Assembly: GCA_021732995.1 (NCBI GenBank)
Contig: JAKFWA010000012.1
Location: 1 to 64,000, forward strand
Length of the DNA: 64,000 nt
DNA from: Planctomycetaceae bacterium
Lineage (GTDB): Bacteria > Planctomycetota > Planctomycetia > Planctomycetales > Planctomycetaceae
Direction: 5' to 3'
Shown in pieces: positions 57,592 through 64,000 of this stretch. The notes under the pieces are model-generated. The model saw nothing but the letters and a program-made list of their open reading frames with translations, made no database searches and was not told where the DNA came from. Numbering within the stretch: position 1 is the stretch's first letter; each line of letters begins with the position of its first letter. The position numbers and the translations under genes are program-made.

Positions 57592-57837
57592 CTAGTGGGT
57601 TGCGTGGGACGGTGTCGTCGAGCGGTTTTCGATTTCCCGGTTCACGCTGTTCATGGTCCAGGCGGCGACGATCGACATCGCAAACAACGTGTAGATGAAC
57701 AGCAGCGACAGCATCTTGCCGATCGCGCGACCGGCGACGACATCGTCGTTGGCGAACTCCCGCAGTTCGGCGTTGTTAAACAACGGCTCAGTTGAAGCTG
57801 CCGCCGTGCCATGACCCTCAACGTGTGCGTCCGACAT
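57592..57837 (-). CDS. Small single-span membrane protein
   Basis: An 81-residue protein with a soluble N-terminal half (AELREFANDDVVAGRAIGKM), one membrane segment (about 43-62, LLFIYTLFAMSIVAAWTMNS) and a short basic tail. I do not recognise the family. It lies 56 bp upstream of the tRNA-Val gene and could share its transcript. The composition and a normal ATG make it a credible gene, but without homology the call is moderate. Confidence 0.6.
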   Translation of the reverse strand: MSDAHVEGHGTAAASTEPLFNNAELREFANDDVVAGRAIGKMLSLLFIYTLFAMSIVAAWTMNSVNREIENRSTTPSHATH

Positions 57838-58120
57838 TTCTCAATTCCGAGTAATGGTTCTCAAAGGACTCTGTCCCACGTGCGGATATTGGAGAAACCG
57901 GGCGATGATGTCGAGGCTGTTCGCGGCTTCATTTTCAGATGTGGGAGAACTGGTCGCTGGCAAGCCGTTTTCGGCTGGCTGAGCACCTGGCTAATAGCTG
58001 CGACCGCATTGCGGTCAAGAATCGGGTGCGGATCCGCCCCGTAAAAACTCCTGATCCTGAGTTGAAGAAGATGGTGGTGGATTCCTCGCGGAATCCGATG
58101 ATCATGCTCCAACTCAACCC
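57838..58120. other. Intergenic, no gene seen
   Basis: Short frames only. It contains a perfect hairpin at 58079-58096 (GGATTCC, four bases, GGAATCC), which may end the transcript of the minus-strand genes upstream. Confidence 0.35.
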
Positions 58121-58180
58121 CCCCCTCATCCGGCCTGACGGCCACCTTCTCCCCCTTGCGAAGGGGGAGAAGGACTTGGG
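58121..58180. repeat. Palindromic intergenic repeat
   Basis: A CCCCCTCATCCGGCCTGACGG lead is followed by a perfect palindrome at 58145-58173 with 13-bp arms (CCTTCTCCCCCTT and its complement) around GCG. This form resembles the dispersed CCTCATCCGGCC...CCTTCTCCC palindromes found in intergenic DNA of many bacteria. Only one copy is seen here. It lies just after the stop of the next minus-strand gene, so it may also act as a terminator. Confidence 0.6.
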
Positions 58181-58187
58181 CGCCGTT

Positions 58188-58691
58188 TCAACTTTGCTGT
58201 GGCTGGTCGCTGGGCAATCGCGGGTTGGTTGGGATACGCGCGGGCGTGGCCGGGCTGCCGGTGCCGGAGAACCAGCTAATTTTCTGGTTCCGCATCGCGT
58301 ACCAGGCATCTTCCGGGGTGGCGGCAACCGCTGCAGAGGTCGAAGGCGGCTCGGGGAGCGATTCAGGTGCGGCGGTCAATGGCTGCGGAGCGGCAGCGGA
58401 AGTTGTCGCTGCGGCGGGAGGCTGCAGGCTCAGCCGCGTGGTTTCGCACTCGAAATCGCTTTCGATGTCGCTCAATTCGCCGCGCGAGATGTCGTCCAGC
58501 GTCGAGCGGATTTCGCCCAGAACGATGCAAACGAGTTCGCGAATTGGGTTGTGGACCAGCAAGGTCCAGACGAGGTCCCAGGGCCAGCAGAAGATCCAGC
58601 CGAGGACTCTGCTGACATGCCGCCGAGGGTCCGGTCTCAGGACCGCTTCGGCGTCGTAACGGACCGAAGAGGAACTAGAACCTGTAACCAT
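58188..58691 (-). CDS. Hypothetical membrane-associated protein
   Basis: A 167-residue protein of unknown function. After a Ser-rich start it has a hydrophobic region (about 30-58, VLGWIFCWPWDLVWTLLVHN and following), then an acidic helix (LDDISRGELSDIESDFE). An Ala/Pro-rich low-complexity linker and a C-terminal DAWYAMRNQKISWF segment complete it. Its start overlaps the end of the upstream gene by 17 bp, so the two are probably translationally coupled. Several overlapping frames occur here because of the composition; this one has the best protein-like features. Confidence 0.6.
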   Translation of the reverse strand: MVTGSSSSSVRYDAEAVLRPDPRRHVSRVLGWIFCWPWDLVWTLLVHNPIRELVCIVLGEIRSTLDDISRGELSDIESDFECETTRLSLQPPAAATTSAAAPQPLTAAPESLPEPPSTSAAVAATPEDAWYAMRNQKISWFSGTGSPATPARIPTNPRLPSDQPQQS

Positions 58692-59217
58692 GTTCGACGA
58701 ATTCCTTCCAGACGGGCTTGAGATCGGGGGTTAGAGTTCTGCCGCCACGGGCTGCCGCTTCTGCACAGACTGCAGCCCAGTGTGAATAACGTTGTTGCGT
58801 TTCGCCGGATGTGGCGACGGTGGCTTGAGCGCGAAAGAACGAGGCGGTGTTGAGAAGAGCTCGCGGATGCAACCATTCGTCGCGGCGGCGCTCGTAGGTC
58901 AGCCGGATCTGCCGCACGTACAGCCACCACCGGAACGTGGCCCAGCCGAGTCCCAGAATCAGATATGAGCCAATGGCCGCGAGGATGCCGCCGTAGTACG
59001 TCTGGACGAAAGCTGCGAAGCCGAGCCTCTGCAGGCTGCCAAGGCCGATGCTGTCCCATTGGCCGGGGAAGAAACCGATGCCGGCAATGAGCGACAGCAC
59101 GCTGATCACGGCGGGGCCGACCTGATCCTGACTGACAAACCAGATGACCAGTCCAGACTGGACGACGATCAGCGTCCAGAACCAAAAGGTTTCGATGTTG
59201 AAAAGCTCAGGCCACAT
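58675..59217 (-). CDS. Hypothetical multi-span membrane protein
   Basis: A 180-residue protein with about four membrane segments (FWFWTLIVVQSGLVIWFV, VISVLSLIAGIGFFPG, YYGGILAAIGSYLILGLG and following aromatic residues). A soluble C-terminal domain of about 80 residues contains ERRRDEWLHPRALLNTASFF and GRTLTPDLKPVWKEFVEHGY. No family recognised. It leads a short minus-strand unit with the following overlapping gene. The 225-bp region upstream (59218-59442) shows no other gene. Confidence 0.75.
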   Translation of the reverse strand: MWPELFNIETFWFWTLIVVQSGLVIWFVSQDQVGPAVISVLSLIAGIGFFPGQWDSIGLGSLQRLGFAAFVQTYYGGILAAIGSYLILGLGWATFRWWLYVRQIRLTYERRRDEWLHPRALLNTASFFRAQATVATSGETQQRYSHWAAVCAEAAARGGRTLTPDLKPVWKEFVEHGYRF

Positions 59218-59442
59218 GCCCGCTACCTCGCTGGGATCTGAGTCAAAGAACTCCCTGCTCTACTGGACTGCTGAGCCTAATCAGCTACCCGACGCGGGTT
59301 ACTGCGGAATTTTCATATCGCGGGTTGAAACGAGCGTCTCTTGTCGGGAATGGCCGTCAGTCACTGATCGCGAACTTGCCCGGAGCAACGGGTACGGCAT
59401 GAGATACGTTCTGCGCGCCAGGAGTCGGTCATCCAAAAGAAA

Positions 59443-59478
59443 AAAAGCCCCTTGCAGAACACTCTGCAAGGGGCTTTT
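59443..59478 (-). terminator. Strong intrinsic terminator
   Basis: A perfect 16-bp stem (AAAAGCCCCTTGCAGA and its complement) closes a 4-base loop; on the minus strand a T-rich tract follows. It lies 33 bp beyond the stop of the acidic small protein gene. Confidence 0.92.
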
Positions 59479-59511
59479 CAGCATTCAAATTGCTGCGACT
59501 GAACTTATCGC

Positions 59512-59775
59512 TCAGTCCTCGTCGATCGCGCCCATCGGGCCGTGATCGATGCAGTCTTCATCGTGCCAGAGCGGCAAGCCTGCGGCATACCGTGCTGCCA
59601 AAGTGAAGACTTTCTGCTCAGAACCAGGTTTGGCTGACGTCGGCTCAGAAGGATCGATCCCAAGTGCTTCAAAGTCGATGTCCGGCAGTACGCCTTCAGC
59701 GTCATCGCCGTCGAAAGTCTTGGATTCGAAATCAGCTTCGTACTCGTCTACGTCAAGATCCATGTCGAAAGCCAT
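59512..59775 (-). CDS. Small acidic protein
   Basis: An 87-residue acidic protein. It begins AFDMDLDVDEYEADFESKTF, continues with DIDFEALGIDPSEPTS and ends DCIDHGPMGAIDED. No domain is recognised. The strong terminator just downstream supports it as a real transcribed gene. In-frame ATGs lie at 59775 and 59790 (MEQSLMAFD); the first is reported, the second is equally possible. The high Asp/Glu content would suit a nucleic-acid mimic or a regulator, but that is only speculation. Confidence 0.65.
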   Translation of the reverse strand: MAFDMDLDVDEYEADFESKTFDGDDAEGVLPDIDFEALGIDPSEPTSAKPGSEQKVFTLAARYAAGLPLWHDEDCIDHGPMGAIDED

Positions 59776-60128
59776 TAGTGATTGCTCCATGGAACAAAAA
59801 AGGGGAATTCGCAAAAGCCAGCAATGCCACTCGCGATACGTTCGCAATCAGCGCTGGATGAGAGGCTACATTCTGGTGCCGGTAGAGGTTGGGGGTTCGT
59901 GCAAGCAACTCGGCAACGAACAGAACCGGCACGTGGGAAGGAAACTTCAAGGTGGGCTGTGTTTGGTGGGATTTTTGAAATGCTGGATTTAGAAGTCAAC
60001 GAAATTCTCGGAAACTTCCCAGCAGAGAGATCAGGCCAAAACCGCTCAATCGCGACGAATCTCGGAACATTTCACCAAGGTCGCGGGAAGACGCTAACCA
60101 CAGCGGTTGCCAGTTGCCCACTTTGCCA
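59776..60128. other. Intergenic, 353 bp
   Basis: No gene, terminator or clear repeat recognised. It should hold the promoter of the acidic small protein gene and the 3' end of the regulator gene transcript. Confidence 0.35.
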
Positions 60129-62189
60129 TCAATCAGGCAGCTTCTGGGGCCGTCCGACCTGATAGCGCTTGAGCTTGCGATCGAGCGTGGAGCGCTCGAT
60201 TCCCAAGATATGGGCCGCTAAGGATTTGTTCCAATTCGTGCGTTCGAGGACAGCTAAGATATGCTCGCGCTCCAGCTTGTCGAGCGAAACATCTCGGTTC
60301 ATGGAGATGATTTCCGGGGTGGGTTCGGATGCTGTCGGTGAGGCAAAAGAGGCTGGCGCGTTGACGGCGGAAAGCTGAATATCCGTGGCTTCGATGAATT
60401 CGCCGCGAGACAGGATCACAGCACGCTCAATTGTGTTCTCAAGCTCTCGCACGTTGCCGGGCCATTCGTAGCTGCTGAGCTTCCGCATGGCGTCTTCCGA
60501 GAAGTCCTGAATGCGACGTCCGACTTTTGCAGTGAACCGCTTCAGGAAGAACGACGCCAGGATCGGAATGTCGGAGCCGTGCTGGCGAAGCGGCGGAACG
60601 GCGATCTCCACGACGAACAGCCGGAAGAAGAGGTCACGCCGAAAGGTTTTTTCCTCAATGGCTTTTTCGAGGTCCCGGTTTGTCGCTGCAACGACACGCA
60701 CATCGACCTGAATAGGCGTGCTGCCGCCGACGCGCTCGAAAGGGTGCCCTTCGAGAACGCGCAGGAACTTGGCTTGGATCGCGAGGCTCATTTCGCCGAC
60801 TTCGTCCAGGAACAGCGTGCCGCGGTTCGCCTGTTCAAACTTGCCGATCTTGCGTCCGACAGCTCCTGTGAACGAGCCCTTTTCGTGACCGAACAGTTCA
60901 CTTTCCAGCAGCGATTCGGAGAGAGCGGCACAGTTCATCGTGACGTACGGGCCGTTGCGACGGTCGCTGCCGAAATGGATGGCTCGCGCCACCAACTCCT
61001 TGCCGACACCGCTTTCACCGCGAATCAGAGCGGTCGCGTCGGTTGGAGCGATGCGAGCGATGGAGTCCTTGAGTTGCGACATCGCGGCACTGTCGCCGAC
61101 GAGGTCGGTTTCGATGTGTAACTGGCTGCGCAGAGATTCGTTCTCGTTTCGGATGCGCGCGAGGCCCTCTTCCAGATGTTCGCGTTCGTGCAGGGATTCA
61201 ATCGCCAGTGCGAACTGATCTGCGATCGCGAGCGTGTACTCGAGGTCGTCGACGTCGAGCGTGTTGCTGCTATGAGTCGTGTAGAGGTGGATGACCCCAT
61301 AAATGGAGTCCGTGGTGCGAATGGGTACACAGATAACGCTACGAGCCTGCAGTTGCTGCAGGCTATCCGTACGCGTCAGGCGGCTGTCGTCTTTGAAATC
61401 GCGGGCGAGAACCCCCTGCCACTCTTCCAGCACGATGCTCGTCAGTGAGTGAGAAACCTTTTCGTATTGCTCGTTCTCGCGAGATCGATAGGCAACGAGT
61501 CGCAACTGCGCCGGATTAGGTTTCTCGACGTCTTTAGGCAGTAGCAGCACGGCTCCGATGTCCGCGTTGGGGCCGTTGAACAGTCCGTCCAGGACGATCT
61601 CCGCGACGCGCTTGTTGTCTTTGGCGGCGCCCATATCGAGGGCCAGGCGGTAGAGCTTGGCGAGTTCCTGGCTGGTCCGATCGCGCCCAATTCCTTCCGC
61701 GTTGCCGCCGGTGTGAAACCGAGTCTTGCGGCGGCGATGCAGAATTTCGGGTTCGACCGCACTCACGCGGGACAGCGAGGCACCATCATAGGTGTCGGTG
61801 TTGTCCTCCAGGTCCAGCGGTTGATCTGCGTTCGAACGTGAAATGTCGCTGGTGAACAGCAGGTAAAAATCGCCGATCTGCAGTTCGTCGCCTTCCGCGA
61901 GTGTCACGTCCTTCGTCAGACGCTTGCCGTCGATCAACGTGCCGTTGCGACTGTCGAGGTCGCGGACGACCCAGCGGCCGCCGATCTGGAAGACCTCGCA
62001 GTGGTTACGGCTGCAGATGTCGTCGGGAATGACAACGCGATTCGTCGGCGCGCGGCCGATGGTGGTGACCTGTCCCGGAGCCAGACGGAAGACGTTTCTC
62101 CACTTAATGTCATCTCGAAGAATCAGGTAGACAGCCTGACTCTCCGCAGGTGAGTTCGGGGTGTTGGGCGAATCGAAATCAGACGGCAT
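60129..62189 (-). CDS. FHA-GAF-sigma54-interacting-Fis transcriptional activator
   Basis: A 686-residue enhancer-binding protein that would activate sigma-54 RNA polymerase. Domains in order are FHA (about 25-115: IGRAPTNRVVIPDDICSRNH then DLDSRNGTLIDG), which binds phosphothreonine; GAF (about 170-340); AAA+ sigma-54 interaction domain with Walker A GESGVGKE (about 391), the loop GSFTGA in place of the usual GAFTGA (about 436) and Walker B GTLFLDEVGEM; and a Fis-type HTH (EREHILAVLERTNWNKSLAA then LGIERSTLDRKLKRYQV). It lacks a receiver domain, so the signal probably comes from a Ser/Thr kinase through FHA or a ligand through GAF. ATG 62189 is chosen over the frame from 62252. Confidence 0.93.
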   Translation of the reverse strand: MPSDFDSPNTPNSPAESQAVYLILRDDIKWRNVFRLAPGQVTTIGRAPTNRVVIPDDICSRNHCEVFQIGGRWVVRDLDSRNGTLIDGKRLTKDVTLAEGDELQIGDFYLLFTSDISRSNADQPLDLEDNTDTYDGASLSRVSAVEPEILHRRRKTRFHTGGNAEGIGRDRTSQELAKLYRLALDMGAAKDNKRVAEIVLDGLFNGPNADIGAVLLLPKDVEKPNPAQLRLVAYRSRENEQYEKVSHSLTSIVLEEWQGVLARDFKDDSRLTRTDSLQQLQARSVICVPIRTTDSIYGVIHLYTTHSSNTLDVDDLEYTLAIADQFALAIESLHEREHLEEGLARIRNENESLRSQLHIETDLVGDSAAMSQLKDSIARIAPTDATALIRGESGVGKELVARAIHFGSDRRNGPYVTMNCAALSESLLESELFGHEKGSFTGAVGRKIGKFEQANRGTLFLDEVGEMSLAIQAKFLRVLEGHPFERVGGSTPIQVDVRVVAATNRDLEKAIEEKTFRRDLFFRLFVVEIAVPPLRQHGSDIPILASFFLKRFTAKVGRRIQDFSEDAMRKLSSYEWPGNVRELENTIERAVILSRGEFIEATDIQLSAVNAPASFASPTASEPTPEIISMNRDVSLDKLEREHILAVLERTNWNKSLAAHILGIERSTLDRKLKRYQVGRPQKLPD

Positions 62190-62402
62190 TGGGTACGCTT
62201 TGTGAAAAGTGACTTCAACGAAGTCCCGACGGGCAACCGAACTTCCCAGCACTCACAAGACGCTAACTGAAAACGTCGAGTTTCTTCAAACCAGCCTCTC
62301 TTGGCAGAGATGATAGCACAACTCGTCTGGAGCCCGTAAGAACGAGGTCTTACCTTGACGGCATGCCTGCGGTTTGGCCAGGTGGAAGCGTGAATTGTCG
62401 CA

Positions 62403-63347
62403 TCAGTTCAACTGCGCTTCGTGTTGGCGTAGTTGCTCGCCCTGCGACTTCATCTGATCGTACAGTTGCCGGGTGAATTCGAGCGTGGCAGAGAAGTGCT
62501 CTCTTGCGCTGGCGAGTGCGATGGTCTGATTGGCGTCCTGCAGCAGTGCGCGATTGATGTTCAGCAGGCTGTGTTCCATCTGTTCGCCCATGTGTCGCGC
62601 CAAGCCCTTCACGAGCGCCGCATGTTTCTCGGCCAGAAGCTGCAGAAAGCTGTGATCTTGAAAGCGTTCCTCGTCGGACAAGCCTCGAGCGTGTGCCAGG
62701 ACTTCGTCGCGGCCGTGTAATTTACTGGTATCAACCAGGCGTCCAAACGGAGAATCCGTCTGCCGGTGCTCTTCTACCAATTGTTTGGCATGCGCCAGTC
62801 CACGATGTGCTTTAATGGACTGAGGAGCCAGTTTCAGGGCTGTTTCGTAGTGCTCAATGGCCTTTCTCAGTTGTTTCTGCTCGACAAAACAGTTCGCGAG
62901 GTTGATATGGGCATCGACCATGTCGGGTTGCAGGCGGACGCATTCCCGATAGGACGAAATTGCCATTGCGAGCTGACCGAGGTGCTTTTCTGCAATTGCC
63001 AAATTGTAGTAAGCATTGGCGGAGCGGGTGTCTCGCTGCAGCGCCTTGCGCAACAGGTCGGAGGCCTTCTTGTAATCCTCTTTCAGATTATAGAGGGCTC
63101 CCAGATTGACATAGGCCTTCGCATCACGTGGCTTCAGCAGCATCACTCGCGTGAAGTTGGCGATGGCGTTGTCGACGTCCTTGGCCACGATGTAGGCCGT
63201 TGCGAGGCCTTCGTACGCATGCGGATCATCGGGACGGACCGCAATCGCCTGCTGGAACAAGGCGATGGCGTCATTCGTCTTGTGATCCCGCGCTGCCAAG
63301 CGCCCCCGTCCACACAATTCGTCGTAACCGTCAGGCGACACGGACAT
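62403..63347 (-). CDS. TPR-repeat protein
   Basis: A 314-residue protein with about five to six tetratricopeptide repeats in residues 10-200, such as NDAIALFQQAIAVRPDDPHA and KASDLLRKALQRDTRSANAY. A helical C-terminal region (about 230-310) without a recognised domain follows. It probably acts as a cytosolic scaffold. The gene lies 213 bp upstream of the FHA-sigma54 regulator on the same strand and may belong to the same regulatory unit. ATG 63347 is preferred over GTG 63413, as the repeats start soon after it. Confidence 0.85.
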   Translation of the reverse strand: MSVSPDGYDELCGRGRLAARDHKTNDAIALFQQAIAVRPDDPHAYEGLATAYIVAKDVDNAIANFTRVMLLKPRDAKAYVNLGALYNLKEDYKKASDLLRKALQRDTRSANAYYNLAIAEKHLGQLAMAISSYRECVRLQPDMVDAHINLANCFVEQKQLRKAIEHYETALKLAPQSIKAHRGLAHAKQLVEEHRQTDSPFGRLVDTSKLHGRDEVLAHARGLSDEERFQDHSFLQLLAEKHAALVKGLARHMGEQMEHSLLNINRALLQDANQTIALASAREHFSATLEFTRQLYDQMKSQGEQLRQHEAQLN

Positions 63348-63871
63348 CGTTGCGGCCCTTTCGTGGATGGTCGTCTCGCGTAAACCAAGGCCAGTAACTG
63401 TTGCAATATGCACATTAGCTTGGACTTATGCGAGAGAAATCTCCGCAGCCGAGGCGTGGTGAATATCAGTTGTGCTGCAATCTGCGGCATGAGGTTGGCG
63501 TAAATGCGACAATATGAACTTCAAAGAGCGTCGTCGAAATGCCTACTGAAAAACGAGAAAATTTGTTGCCAGTTCATCCGCGATTCACATTTGCGCATCC
63601 TCAACGTGCCTTCGGAGACCGGTTTTAAGCCGAAACTGGGCTTTGCACACCGATTGTGCGAGTTCTCCCGAGGTTTCGCGGCAACCTTTCGGGCTGGAGC
63701 TGAGGCTGGTCGTTTTGCCTCCATCGCCGATCCGATAGCCTATGGCACAACGCTTGAACCGCCGCGCGGCAAATGTGGTCGCGCCCTGATCCTCTGGAAT
63801 TGGCCGGTGTCTGATGGCGTTAGAATGGCCGCTTGTGCGTGCTGTTCGCCTTTGATTCTTTGAGCAATCGA
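63348..63871. promoter_or_regulatory. Divergent intergenic region, 524 bp
   Basis: Promoter-containing gap between the minus-strand TPR gene and the plus-strand gene that leaves the window. Small frames on both strands look like noise. No clear palindrome or riboswitch-like structure was found. Confidence 0.4.
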
Positions 63872-64000
63872 CATGGAAATCCGTAACATCGTCGCTTACC
63901 ACGGCCCCAATATCTGGGCTCATGTGCCCGTATTGGAAGCGACGATCGACCTCGGCGAGTTTCACTCGCAAACTTCGGACGCGCTGCCCGAGTTTTCTCG
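63872..64000 (+). CDS. cphA: Cyanophycin-synthetase-like protein, N-terminus (3' partial)
   Basis: The last 43 codons begin MEIRNIVAYHGPNIWAHVPV and continue LEATIDLGEFHSQTS. This matches the characteristic start of cyanophycin synthetase (MxIRxxxALRGPNxW..PVLE...DLG), which polymerises arginine and aspartate into the storage polymer cyanophycin. Only the extreme N-terminus is visible, so the ATP-grasp and Mur-ligase-like domains cannot be checked. Confidence 0.7.

Noticed and set aside
57939-58721. Plus-strand frame of 260 codons, Arg/Gly-rich
   Set aside because: It is antisense to the minus-strand membrane-protein genes and crosses a perfect intergenic palindrome; composition is not protein-like.

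Overview
The window reads as chromosomal DNA from a member of the Planctomycetota. The evidence is the repeated occurrence of families almost confined to that phylum: cytochrome/DUF1549-DUF1553, DUF1587-DUF1595-DUF1592-DUF1588-DUF1585, DUF1501 and DUF1552 proteins. A giant surface protein carrying an LEPR-XLL-type N-terminus and an integrase remnant of planctomycete type also fit. Species cannot be fixed from the sequence alone.

Region 1 (1-30.4 kb) is chromosomal housekeeping and accessory metabolism. Four gene pairs, each an exported c-type-cytochrome-motif protein followed by a mostly Tat-exported DUF1501 or DUF1552 partner, lie at 1-3596, 6897-10620, 12478-17605 and (minus strand) 23763-19998. 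Between and after them are a MoxR ATPase with a Tudor/SH3-like companion, a serine beta-lactamase-fold hydrolase, an enolase-superfamily enzyme, an SMP-30/gluconolactonase, a Tat-exported Gfo/Idh/MocA oxidoreductase, a seven-repeat SBBP propeller, and a divergent pair of zinc-ribbon DUF3592 membrane proteins.

Region 2 (30.5-31.94 kb) is an IS110-family element of the IS1111 type. It has a DEDD/Ser transposase, subterminal inverted repeats of about 44 bp and a structured non-coding 3' segment. By hand this segment folds into a stem / 12+12 internal loop / stem-loop. One loop side is complementary to 9 bases of the right flank and the other is identical to 7-8 bases of the left flank. That is what a bridge RNA target-binding loop should look like, and the element sits against a REP-like palindrome.

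Region 3 (32.3-56.9 kb) holds a small VOC-family gene and, convergent with it, one uninterrupted 24-kb gene for a protein of about 8,005 residues. From N to C terminus it carries an LEPR-XLL-like export signature, a subtilisin-type protease (D223/H356/S540), a beta-helix, an SdrD-B-like domain, VCBS/FG-GAP repeats, five tandem modules each made of one GEVED domain plus six FG-GAP repeats (30 in all), four Calx-beta-like repeats, a second beta-helix, a cohesin-like segment, cadherin-like repeats and a long RTX calcium-binding tail.

Region 4 (57.0-64 kb) starts with a 5'-truncated tyrosine-recombinase remnant whose reading frame runs into a tRNA-Val(UAC) gene. Several minus-strand genes follow: small membrane proteins, an acidic small protein with a strong terminator, an FHA-GAF-sigma54-Fis regulator and a TPR protein. 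The plus-strand start of a cyanophycin-synthetase-like gene runs off the end.

The most interesting object is the self-consistent bridge-RNA/target match of the IS1111-type element. The second is the higher-order repeat architecture of the giant gene.
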